Source: Branchiostoma lanceolatum (Eukaryota > Chordata > Leptocardii > Amphioxiformes > Branchiostomatidae). Taken from it: 64,000 nucleotides of DNA. A model generated the notes under the pieces. The model saw only the letters and a program-made list of their open reading frames with translations. It made no database searches and had not been told where the DNA came from. This document shows positions 20,601-30,646 of the stretch, piece by piece (the first letter of the stretch is position 1; every line of letters starts with the position of its first letter). The DNA is taken from contig NC_089730.1 of NCBI RefSeq assembly GCF_035083965.1, positions 19,944,742 through 20,008,741 on the forward strand, written 5' to 3'. The position numbers and the translations under genes are program-made.

Positions 20601-22609
20601 GAAGGGGTTTCAGGATAGAGTCAACGTCATACGGGCAAGCGTCGACCATATAGTAAGAACTATTCTTTATATCTCCCACTGCTAAATAACACAAAGTATT
20701 ATTCAAATGCACAGTCATGTACACCAAGACTATACAAGGTTCACACTTTTCTAGCAGCGGTTCCAGAACATTCATGTACATGTATTGTCCAGATTCCAGT
20801 GCACTCGCTTGTAAAGATACTCTTCCAAACTTTTTAGGTGGTGGCACCTACATTTCACTTATTCATCATTTGCTGGTTTTACTTTTGTGCAAAGTATCAA
20901 ATGTTTGAAAAAAATGATATTTGGCTTCTTGAAAGCTATTTAGTAAAAGAATGACTGTATCATGTTCCCAGTGTCTGTCAGGAGAGGACCCTGTGTCCAT
21001 GGAGACAAATTATCTTAGTCTATTTGAAAGCTACTTACCGCTAGTAGAAGAATGACTGTATAACGTGTACAATGTATGTTCCCAGTGCTTGTCAGGAGAG
21101 GACCCTGCATCCAGGAGACCTCAGTGGCTGTATGTCACCCTGGTACAGAACAGGGCTGCAAGAACTATCAACTCAGCTCAGGTCAGACAATGTCATCATA
21201 GTTAACTTTTTCATGTCTCCACAGACTTATACCAGCATAACCAACTTTACTTCATACACCACACATGTATATTGGTTACAGTCCTTCAATGTTAGAAATC
21301 GTGGCAGAATTAATCACTCAAGCTGTTAATTTGTTGTACATGTACCTCTCTTATGTCTCTTATCATAATATATTCATTAGAAAAAATACTGAAATTCTTG
21401 ACTAGCCCCACTAGATTGTTAGGCGATAATTACAGATTTTGATTATGCTATCTTTTATGCTTACTGTTAAGCAGGAATTTTAAGATTTATTTTGTAAGTC
21501 TATTTAGTAGTTTGCATTTGACCGAACAAAAGTCACTATAATTTTTATTGCTTCACTTATTAATAAGCTTCTTCTTTCTTTTTTTGTCCTGTTGACAGAT
21601 AGCAGAGCGGTTTTCTGCGTACGGATCTGTGGACATCCGTCCTCTAGGCGGGAACCACTTCCTGGTCGCTGCACACAGCTTTTACTGGTAGGTTTTAGAT
21701 TACACAGTCAGTGCTGGTACATGTTTTTGATTTTCATGCTGCACTGTTTTAACCTAATACTTACTTTGAGGTTAGGTACATCAAGTAGTATGATTCAGTT
21801 TAAACCTGGAAATTCACTTCTAAGCTTGGAAATTTTACTGAGAAGCTACCAGAATTACAGACGGGTTATGTCCTCGGTGCTGAAGGCACTATTTACAAGG
21901 TGTGATGCCATTTTTCAAACTGCATTTTCCCTCTGGAAAATAGGGTTCTTTTTAAGGGTACCTCTTGAGCTACTTTCATCAGGGCCTAATGTTTTCTACA
22001 GTGCAAAGGACATCTTGAGAGCTTACAGATCCCACAAACTGATCCATGTGACATACTACAACATGTGGAAACACTCCAGAACTGTCCAGGTTTTACTTTG
22101 GTGAGACAGAATATTGAATTTCCTACTTTCATTTTTCTCTTGGTACTTTGACATTGTACATTTTCAGGTTGTATCCACTTGTTTGTTTGTTTGTTTGTAT
22201 GTATATACATGTATGTCCTAGGCCTTACAGAAGTCGCTGTACATTTGTTTGGCAATAAGAGGCTGGTAAGTTACTGAATAAAACTACTCTTTGTACACAA
22301 CCAAGTGATTTATTCAACTGTCATCTCAGTGGCCAACTGTCACCTTCCTCAGGGCAATTCTGACTGGTTCACATTGCACTGCAGCACAGGTGTCGCTGCT
22401 TGTGAGGAAGGTGACAGACAGTCACAGAAACATTGGTTGAATAAATAATTTGGTTGTGTACAAAGAGTCTTTTTATTCTGTAAGTTGTAATAACTGTATT
22501 GAAAGACAGTCTGACTTTTCTAACCAGTTTTCCCACCTCTGATTTCAGGACCTGTATCGGTGCTTCTGTCCTGGGAATCGCCTGGACATTTCTCGGCAAG
22601 AGCAGCTGA
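14666..22609 (+). CDS. PNLDC1: PARN-like 3'-5' exonuclease PNLDC1 (piRNA trimmer type), 22 exons
   Basis: A DEDDh poly(A)-specific RNase relative; in mammals and silkworm it trims pre-piRNA 3' ends on the mitochondrial surface. Exons: 14666-14744, 15036-15087, 15344-15417, 15563-15599, 15814-15889, 16040-16087, 16327-16415, 16748-16845, 17243-17322, 17571-17638, 18211-18341, 18890-18975, 19301-19365, 19578-19645, 19781-19834, 20072-20114, 20553-20652, 21086-21181, 21599-21687, 22002-22089, 22222-22265, 22549-22609. Together they give 541 codons plus TGA with continuous phase. Catalytic residues visible: D29 and E31 (IDTEFTGL), D264 (GHNMLMDL), H357 and D362 (HEAGYDSY). Family segments include SLFDTPQERYRKLRQTV, FGCQASSFEFL and VPYLDQEQEK. 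Residues ~511-537 form a hydrophobic C-terminal anchor (ICLAIRG..ASVLGIAWTFLG). The anchor and the QASS segment favour PNLDC1 over PARN. Confidence 0.92.
16985..17080. repeat. (ATGA)n-rich retroelement tail-like patch in PNLDC1 intron 8
   Basis: The run aatgaatgaatggatgaatg is followed by aaagacctttatcg and tacaagctaagtacaggcc. Very similar text (gaagacctttattgtacatg ... ctaagcacaggtcacatg) occurs at 41530-41585, so it is a dispersed repeat, plausibly a non-LTR retrotransposon 3' end. The family is not identified. Confidence 0.5.
20261..20491. mobile_element. MITE-like element in PNLDC1 intron 16 (TIR ggcc/ccctgtcacacttgtg)
   Basis: The left end reads gggccctgtcacacttgtgg and the right end cacaagtgtgacaggggctt, which are inverted copies. 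Internal arms also pair (gtattcaagtgcacgtgagt with ctcatgcggacttgtatata; gttgtgcagcctagtgatcg flanked by cttcggctgcaaac). It is 230 bases with no coding capacity, so a non-autonomous DNA transposon. A half copy lies at 46413-46560. Confidence 0.75.
20925..21112. repeat. ~100-bp duplication of PNLDC1 exon 18 acceptor region
   Basis: The block gaaagcta(t/c)tta...agaatgactgtat...gttcccagtg...tgtcaggagaggaccctg is found at 20930-20996 and again at 21025-21107. The second copy is the real exon 18 start (cccag|TGCTTGTCAGG). The first has tgtctgtcaggagagg, lacks the rest of the exon and has no matching donor, so it looks like a decoy acceptor. Confidence 0.85.
22278..22476. mobile_element. Palindromic MITE in last PNLDC1 intron
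   Basis: The terminal arms tttgtacacaaccaagtgat (about 22291) and atttggttgtgtacaaagag (about 22448) are inverted copies. An inner pair, tgtcaccttcctca at 22339 and tgaggaaggtgaca at 22402, is also inverted. It is about 200 bases with no open frame. It sits between exons 21 and 22 without touching the splice sites. Confidence 0.75.
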
Positions 22610-22831
22610 TTTGGAATTTTAAATTTCAGCAAACAGTTACAAATAGTGTAACGTAACATACAGTCGTAGGTGCTATACCTATACACATCGGAAATATATT
22701 TTTTTAACATGCATTTTGGATCATTGTATATTTGGTGGCTAATGTTTGCCTGTTACATTTACACATAAATGTAATGAGACACAATGATGGAATGGAAAGA
22801 TATACCCATTTTATTATTTTACATGTATTTC

Positions 22832-22837
22832 AATAAA
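22832..22837 (+). terminator. Likely PNLDC1 polyadenylation signal
   Basis: aataaa occurs 223 bases after the PNLDC1 stop codon, in an AT-rich stretch. It is the first canonical hexamer there that is well placed for a short 3' UTR. Assignment is by position only. Confidence 0.5.
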
Positions 22838-23466
22838 CACATATTACACATGATGATAATGTTGTCTTAATTTTGTATAGAACATAAACGAAAGCTTTTT
22901 GATTGATCAGAATATTAAGCATTTACAGACAAGGCACAAGAAAGTCACTGCATCTGAACTGCAATGTTCGTAATGTCTGTCATACTTTGCCAACTTCTGC
23001 ATAACTTTTTCCTACATATAGCTATTTTTCCCAATCATGACTTTTAGGTTGGGTTAAATAGGAACATACATGTGTAAGGTAAGAAAAAGAAATGCCATGT
23101 AACCTCACAGGTTTCTGAGACGATATACATTGTCAAGACTGCAAGTTTTGACATACTGAAGCCTTTATGCATGCAATTGTGGGTGCTGTATGAAGAAATA
23201 TATTTCTTATTGTAACCCTTGTCTTATATATAGGGGTTGCACATTACAGAGCCTGTATGTGGGTCCCACATATGTGCGGGTTAACTCATAACTGTTTATT
23301 CAAATTGCATAGCAGCCATGACATCGCTGAATTGCACAATAAGTTACAAATTCATGTACACATTAAACATTCATATACATATTAAAAACGGCATAGACGG
23401 TTACAGTTAAAATTACTTAGTTCGTGGGTTTGTCCGTTAAGTGTCAGAGGCATTCAAACACGGCAG

Positions 23467-24035
23467 TTACAGATCCTGATTACTGAGGCTTATTGCCTGA
23501 AATAGAAAAGAGTTTTTCAGTCTCTCAGTTCTGAACTTTGGTGTGGAGAAGTGGTGTTGGTTCCTCAGGGACCGTCGGGTGTTCTGGTGTCTGTCGTTCG
23601 GAACCATGGAGTGCAGGGGGTGGCTGACATTCCTCATTTGCATAAAGAGTGTTTTTGCTGCTGACTCCCGTCTGTCCTTAAGAGTGGGGAGGGGGGTTGT
23701 CTGGATGCTGTTGCTGTAGATTATCTTCATTGCCCTCCTCTGTACTGCTTCAAGAGTGTTGTTCTGCTTTGTGTTGCAGCCTACGTATACTACATTTGCG
23801 TACTCTAACACTGGCCGTATCAGAGTAGTGTAGACTGTTTCCAGATCCTCCGGTGGCATCCCGCCCTTCTTAAGCATGCGGAGAAAGTGGAGACGAGTTG
23901 AGCCTTTCTTTGCCATGTGAGTAATTTGGCTGTCCCAACCAAGACTGCGGTGTAGTATGAAACCCAGGTATGTGGCACACTCAACAACCGGGACTTCTTT
24001 GCCTCCAAGGATGAGCGGAGGTGGGGGTATTTTTC
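23467..24035 (-). pseudogene. Non-LTR retrotransposon reverse transcriptase C-terminal remnant
   Basis: The minus strand encodes the RT thumb/C-terminal region: PPPLILGGKEVPVVECATYL, then GFILHRSLGWDSQITHMAKKG, then TTLIRPVLEYANVVYVGCNT, then LEAVQRRAMKII, ending ISLSNQDL and a stop at 23467. It is 5'-truncated near 24040, with no catalytic core (YxDD) present. The ~230 bases after the stop (to about 23230) are probably its 3' UTR. Such 5'-truncated copies are typical of LINE insertion. It sits between the PNLDC1 and RPAP2 3' ends, in or near the RPAP2 3' UTR. Confidence 0.85.
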
Positions 24036-24194
24036 AGCTGAACGCATCACATTGCAGCGAAACGCACCGAATGCTCAAGTAACTATCACCACAGCACAGA
24101 AAAAGTCAAGGGCCAGTGACCTGATCAAGAAATCAAATTAATGAAATAAATTGCATAAAAAATGCCAGCATGACATGGGGTAAGATTCATTTAG

Positions 24195-24540
24195 TTCATC
24201 CCAGCCTCATGGCGGACACCAGTACATCCAGGTCCTACATGTAAGTCAAGTCTCCATAGCCACATGAGGGACGTGAAAAACCAGACAGTCTCAGGCACTA
24301 CAGCCCACCCTTCCTCACCCCCCACAGTAGAGTTAGTTCATCTCAGTCGCATGACGGACACCAGTGCATCCAGGCCGGAGAAATGTCAGAAACTGGGCAG
24401 TCTCAGGACAGTACAGGCTATACAGCCCAGACCTGCACCCCCCACAGCACAGTTAGTTTATCCCAGCCTCATGACAGACACCAGTGCGTCCAGGTCCTGT
24501 AGGTCCAGCCTCCATGGCCGGAGGAGGGACGTCAGGAACT
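24195..24540. repeat. Tandem copies of the RPAP2 terminal coding segment
   Basis: The block (c/t)ccagcctcatg(g/a)c(g/a)gacaccagt(a/g)c(a/g)tccagg recurs at about 24199, 24335 and 24462, each time followed by related text (agtctcaggaca, acagcccacc/acagcccagacc, cccacag). The third is the real end of the RPAP2 coding region (LDALVSVMRLG-stop on the minus strand). The two downstream copies are decayed and lie past the stop codon. Confidence 0.85.
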
Positions 24541-27500
24541 GGGCAGTCTCTGGACAGTACAGACTCTGCATGATCACAGGAACCTTGGTGGCCAGGCTGG
24601 GGGATAAACATGTAGATGGTTACATTTAAGAAACTTAACTCGACTCTAGATAGCAGTTGTATACACAAACCTCTTTGGATACTTTTTTTACTTCTGTAAG
24701 CCAAAATACAAAATAGGCTCCAAAGCAGCCTACAATATATATATTTCTCCCATACTGTTGCGGGTGCCCCCTGTGACCTCATCGTCTTAAACATGTAGAT
24801 GGTGACACTTAAGAAACTCTACTCCAGACAAGACAGCAGTTGTGTTGTCCAATCCAAGGCAGCTATATATATTTCTCCCATACTGTTGCTGGTATTTTCA
24901 TCTTCTTGCAATTTGCAGTACAAAATAGGGTTGATAAGGATGGTTCAGTATAATTTCTTGGAACATTAAGAATCATTTGGAAAGTGTTCCAGGGGCCAAG
25001 GCTTTGCACCAAGAGCAAAATCCAGTAACAGCTTTTGGGGTAAATGAAGTAGAAATTTATGGAAGAAATCTGTAAAAGGAGAAATTAGTAAAACTTACAT
25101 GTGAATCAGCACAACAGCCAGAAGCTTCAACTCTGCAGGTCTGAAGATGATGTTGTCACTGGTCAACCTGCAGGGAATAGACACGGGTTGGTTACATGTT
25201 GTACAGGCCCCCCCTGGAGACCTGTTTTAGTATTGCAGCTATATAAAGGCAGGGCAACCATGCATGCAATGCATGGTCACATTACATACAGACCATGGAC
25301 TAATCCTTAAAACTTAATATCTTGTAATACAAACTAGATGTCGATTTATCAACACACGGAAGAAACATGTCAGCAAGACTAGACTAGTTACTTACAGATT
25401 AACAGACTCTTTAAGAAGCAGCTTACCTGAATGTCTTGACCAGCATGTTGAGTTCAGTAGAAAAGTCTCTCACACTCAGCCGAAGGGGGGCCAACACTGA
25501 GGGGAAACTGGAGGGAAGGTGGGTATATAAGAGATATCAGTCAGTACATGTAAAGTAACTAATGTCTTTTAATACAGTGCTACAACAACTGTACAACCAA
25601 GTTGTAATGTCAAGACTACAGCTAACACAATCTTGAGTCTAAACACTCAGGCACTTTATCAGTACTTACACCCTGCTGAGTCTGTCCAGTAGGATTTTCT
25701 TTTGCAGAGCCCTCTGGGCCTGGGAGTCTACAGGAGGCAGGAATACTGGACGATCCTGGGTAAAGATAAAAATTATTTGATTATTTCCTGTTTCAATATT
25801 ATTACAAAGATTGCATGTACATGTACATCCAAGAATATACCGACATTTGCAAGACTTAGTGTTCTTAAATAGTCAGGGACAAGCATTGGAATGCATGATG
25901 ATTTGACAAAGTCAAAAGTCAAGGTCAAATATCACTAACCATAATGCTAAGACGGGAATAAAGATGACACAACACAACAGGAAAAGCTTTCAAATGACAT
26001 GAACTGCTTTATTGTTTAAAGTACACATTTATTTTCAAAAGATGAAAACCCTATACCCTGAAAATTAGATAACTCACATCATCTTCGACCTTCTTCTCTT
26101 TGACCTCTAACTCCTCCTTATTGACAGCTGCAGGCAGCTGAGTTCCTCCTCGGTAGAACTCCTCGACCTTCATCTGGAACAGCGCAGCATCATGCTGCAA
26201 GGTCGCCAGGTCAGGCAGGGGGCGGGTTGCAGGTGCCAGGTCACCGGGGTCAAGGTCAGGACCTCCCTGGTACACTTGGCCATCTGGAGTAGACATGTTG
26301 TCATACCAATAAAGCATGCAGTAGTCAGTGGTGTGCAATAAATGATTTGCAGAATAGATTTAATAAGCCTCTTTGTTTTTTCAATAGTGTGTTTTCCTTG
26401 TTTGTCTGGTAAAGCAGACAAAGAAAAAATCATATTTCAAAATACAATCATACAAAATACTGTAAAAGGACAGAGTTGGTTAAACTGCGATTCTGTGTAT
26501 AAGACTAGTCACACCTTGTGATTCTTTGGGGTCCTTTCCCTGCAGAGATCCTAGCTGCACTTCCTCCTCATTCTGACAGGGGTCCTCGGGAATACAGATG
26601 GAGAGTGGCTGGGAGAAGTCTTTCTGGTCTTCCTCAAATCTGACTTTCCTGGTGTTTTCTGCAGTAACAGTGCTAGCTTTCTGATCAGTAATTTGTTCAC
26701 TTTTGTGGCTGTTGTTGCCATGGTTTTTGTTGCCATGGTGCTTGTTGCCATGGTTTTTGTTGCCACGGTGTTGCAGTGGAACATCCTGCTGTACTGGTAC
26801 CCCTGCAGAAGCCCTTAACTCCTCCTGGGTTGTGAACCTTAAGACTTCAGGAAGGTCCAAGTTGAACTCCACATGGTCGCCGTACAGAAACCTGAAGGTA
26901 GCCTCTGTTCTCCACTCCATTAAGGACCTGGGGAAAACAATACACAGTCACTTGAAAGTTCATCTGTGTTGGTAGAAGTCATTCTGTATCAGTGTTAAAC
27001 TGCAATTTCCAACACAAAAAATTGGATTTACCCAATATTTTTACTGATCAAGTCCAGTCTTTATCAAGGAATGACGAAGACTTGACAAAGCTCCTTGACA
27101 AGGACTGGAGTTGATTAGTCAAACAATGAGTAAGTCCATTTTCTGTGTTGGAACTTACAGGTTAACTTTGATACAGAATGGCAATACCATACATGCATTA
27201 TGACCATCAGACTGATACCAACAGCAACAAAATCATTGTCCAATTACAAACAAGACAACGCTTCTGTTGGCAGCTGGTTGGCAACTGGTCATGTACATGT
27301 AAACCAATAGCACAATGAGAACATGTTCAAATATCATTCATCATTGCAAATAAGTAGAAACATTACAAATGTTCCAATGGCATTATTACCTGAAGACAGC
27401 CTGTGCAACTGAAACATGTGATGGTGCTGGTGCTCCATGTCTGGTCTGTGCTGCCGGCTTCTGCACTGTCTGTAGTACAACTTCTCTCCCTTCTCCTGAA

Positions 27501-30305
27501 GGTATCTTCTTCTCCATTCCTTTACTTGTGTCTTCTTGTCTCCTCTTAGTCTGTGTCTGACTTTGCTCCTCATTTCCTTTACTAATGGTTTGTGATTCAT
27601 GGATCTTCTCTTCAACACCCAACGTGTCCTCCCTCAAACTGTCCATGTCTGCGAACATTTTTTCACATGTCTCACTTGCAACTTGCCTGTCCTCCCTTCC
27701 AACACAGTCATCCTGTTCAACTTTGCAGTCCTCCCGTCCAACGCTGACGTTCTGTTCTACTACTGTGTCTGAAAGTGACAGTTTAGCAAACTTCACTTCC
27801 GCACCTTGACCAGAAGTTTTCTCAGTTTTTTCTTGGTCTGTTTCTACCGTATGCCCAAGCACAGGTCTGTCCTGTTTAAGATCTGGCACCACATCCATGT
27901 GTGTAGTTTGTTGTTTTCCTCCAGTTGAGTCTTTAACAGCTGAGCCTTGACGATCACCCTGACTGGAACACGACTCAGAACTGACCTCAGATGACCTCTC
28001 CTTCTGAAGAAGCTTGACAGGTGCAGGTCTACAGGAAGACATTGGCAAAATGTTAACTTTTGTACTTTCTCATTCTCTTTTCAAATTTATTTAACCTTGA
28101 AGTTGCAACAAGTCTTCAGCCTTGGCCTCTTTTCAAGAGTTCAAGGGAGAAAGTCAGGATACTATAATATATGATATAATAAACATACAGCCAGATGAAG
28201 GGTGGATTTATTTGGTAGTTATAGTGAATGATCAGGCCTTATGACACCATATCTACTTCAGGACAGGTCATTTACCCTTAACACTTAATTCAATAAATTT
28301 CTGGATCATTTTGGAGTTCCTAAAAAATCCAAGATACGATAGAAATCTTATCTAATGATGATGAAAGAATTTAGATTAAAAAAAAAAAATACTGCTTACT
28401 GTTCCTTTTCCCTTGCCCAGACAGGTGATGTGAAGAGTTGGTTCTTGTAAAACTGGGAGGCCTTGTAGCACCAGTTACTGCAGCAGTTCTGTGATATAGA
28501 TACAAAGACTTAAGTACTTATACAATAAAAAGACTCTGTCAAAATTGTGGCATGAGTAATTCTTGTGTGAGTTGATATGCATGGTTTTAGTTTTGCGGTG
28601 GGGAGAAAATAAAGTGTTTGCGGTGGTTTTCAAAAATTTTTGCTATAAAATCCTGATGTTTTTTCCATGTATGTGAATGCAATCTTACATAGAAAACCTA
28701 TCTAGTTTTACTTGAACAGAAAATGTGAAACAAAACTTTTCTTACCTTCCTCTCTGTAATATCATAGACTTTGTTATGCCTGGTGTCAATATGATACTGC
28801 TGCTTGGGCTTGTTCTGTGAGAAACTCATAAACATGTAAGTTTTTGTACAGAAGTTTCAATATTCACAAGAAATTCTGCAACAACTTTTCAAAATTACTT
28901 TTCTTCTGACCAACAGTTACATTTTAACAGCCACCTATATACTCTTCCGCTGACTAATAATACCAAAACCACTACAAGTAAGTAAGGAAGTTTCAATCAT
29001 AATGCTATAATGTGATACATAGTAACTAACAGCCCCAGACTTCTTAAGTTTATGTCTACTATCTCACCTTGGGTAGCTTATTGTTGCAGACGGGATACCC
29101 ACACTGGCCAATAATGGCACGTTCCACCATCACATCTGTGTAGTGGCTGGGCTCGATGTACTGGGCCTAGAAATTAATTCAGTGTTAATGGTGCACATGA
29201 ACAGTAATAGAATATTCATTATAACATAAATACTTGTCTCCAATGCTGAAGAGAAGCTCGATCCCCAAATTTTCATCCACAAGTTTTCAAGCAGCATTTT
29301 TGTTACCACAAGTTATCATAGACTTTTGTCATAGACTTTTGTCATAGATTGTGAATGTGTTTGTGACTGTGATACAGTACTAGTATGTGTACATATACAT
29401 ACATTATATATCTACCTGTCTGTCTGTCTGAATCTGGGTGTACATGTATAACGTTATGTTTGATGGACCAAGGAGGTTTTATTTTCTAAACCACCTTGGA
29501 TGAACAGCTTACCATCTTTTTAAAAAAAAGCATCCCAACTTACACAGTTGATAAAGAAGTCCATGTCTACAGGATTGTCCAACAGTCTCTCCACGATCCT
29601 GAAGGCTTTCTCCTCACAGTCAACACGCTTTCTTATGGCGGCTTCAAGCTCAGCTTTACTGGAAAAATGATAAGAGACAAAAAGATGCAGAGAACCGGAT
29701 GTTGGACACTTAGGCCCTTTACAAACTCGGCCCAACACTCTAGTCAACTCACCCAACACCCTGACACTAGCCCCAACTCTATCCCTAACCCTTAACCTGG
29801 TCGAGTTGATCAGGGTGTCGTGCTGAGTTCATCTATTTTATTTCATTGGTTTGGCAGAAACATACATAACGTTACATGAGGCAGCCAAGGTTGCCCATGG
29901 CCAAGTTGAACTAGCTTGCAATGCTATTGATCATGACTGGAATCAATGGTCAACATTGAGTATGGCATTGAAATATCATGTAAACACATTTTATGAAAGC
30001 TTCTTTCTTTTCTTCTCTATCGATTTACACATTTCAATTTCTTTCTCCCGTCTGTTTCTTTTGTTACCTCTGTTCCTTTTGCAGTTTGGATTTCTGCCCA
30101 GACTTGTCGGCCTCCCCACTTTCGCCGCTCGTCTTTTTCTTCGGCTTCGCTGGAAGGGACAAAAAGAAACATCTTTAGTAACCCCTAAGATATATCTATA
30201 GTTCACATAAAAGAAAACGCTTAAAAACTAAAGATAAAGATTTTACAGACCATTTTCTGACCCTGTTGCTTGGAGGAAGTTCGCGAATGTCTCTTCGTCC
30301 GCCAT
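24458..30305 (-). CDS. RPAP2: RNA polymerase II-associated protein 2 (RPAP2/Rtr1), 13 exons
   Basis: RPAP2 is the Rtr1-family CTD Ser5 phosphatase and Pol II assembly/nuclear import factor. Exons: 30251-30305, 30068-30149, 29544-29658, 29068-29166, 28746-28814, 28400-28488, 27390-28028, 26515-26927, 26078-26283, 25670-25755, 25427-25507, 25099-25167, 24458-24596. They give 713 codons plus TAA in continuous phase, against about 612 aa in human. The Rtr1 zinc site is present: C106 and C111 (QCGYPVC), C142/C143 and C147 (NCCSNWCYKAS). Other family blocks are SKAELEAAIRKRVDCEEKAF, QYHIDTRHNKVYDITERK, MEWRTEATFRFLYG, KVEEFYRGG, and the C-terminal LAPLRLSVRDFSTELNMLVK and FRLTSDNIIFRPAELKLLAV. Exons 7 and 8 encode a long acidic/basic low-complexity middle. 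The exon 10 donor must be GGT|gtaagt; the gt two bases earlier gives a stop. Confidence 0.93.
26707..26773. repeat. Short coding repeat (NHGNK)n in RPAP2 exon 8
   Basis: The unit tgttgccatggt/ttttgttgccatgg repeats about four times and encodes RGNKNHGNKHHGNKNHGNNS on the minus strand. It lies in the disordered linker of RPAP2, so changes in copy number should be tolerated as long as they are multiples of three. Confidence 0.85.
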
Positions 30306-30646
30306 GTTTGCGGGTCAATGGTCATTGGCCGAGTTCACTCAAATAAGGGGGCATTAGGTGTAAACCTGAATATTATTTTTCTTTCATTTTAAACATTTTA
30401 CAAGATATTATTAGTCTTTAATTTCCAATAAACAGTTATAAGTATCAATAAGCATGTCTTATTTCTTTTGTTGTACGTAATAATTGGATTTATAAACTAT
30501 TATTTAACCGTTTGTCCCCTTTTGTATATGGTTCCTCTAAAGAGGTCACGAAGGTCATCTAAAATGGCGCGAAGTTTCTGAACGTGTGTGCAGCACACAT
30601 AGAATACCTCTCGTGTGTACGTTTGAGGGATCTAGACGTGATTACC
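30306..30646. promoter_or_regulatory. Shared RPAP2/GTF3C5 bidirectional promoter region
   Basis: 341 bases lie between divergent start codons. A YY1-type aaaatggcgc lies at 30561 on the GTF3C5 side, and gtcattggccg (CCAAT-type, inverted) lies near 30322 on the RPAP2 side. The middle is AT-rich. Co-regulation of a Pol II factor and a Pol III factor is plausible but inferred. Confidence 0.6.

Noticed and set aside
14666-22609. PARN instead of PNLDC1
   Set aside because: PARN lacks a C-terminal membrane anchor and carries an RRM/R3H; here the QASSFEFL segment and terminal hydrophobic tail match PNLDC1.
25672-25755. RPAP2 exon 10 ending at AGCAGG|gtgtaag
   Set aside because: That phase leads to a TGA in exon 11; the donor two bases on (GGT|gtaagt) gives an open frame matching the family.
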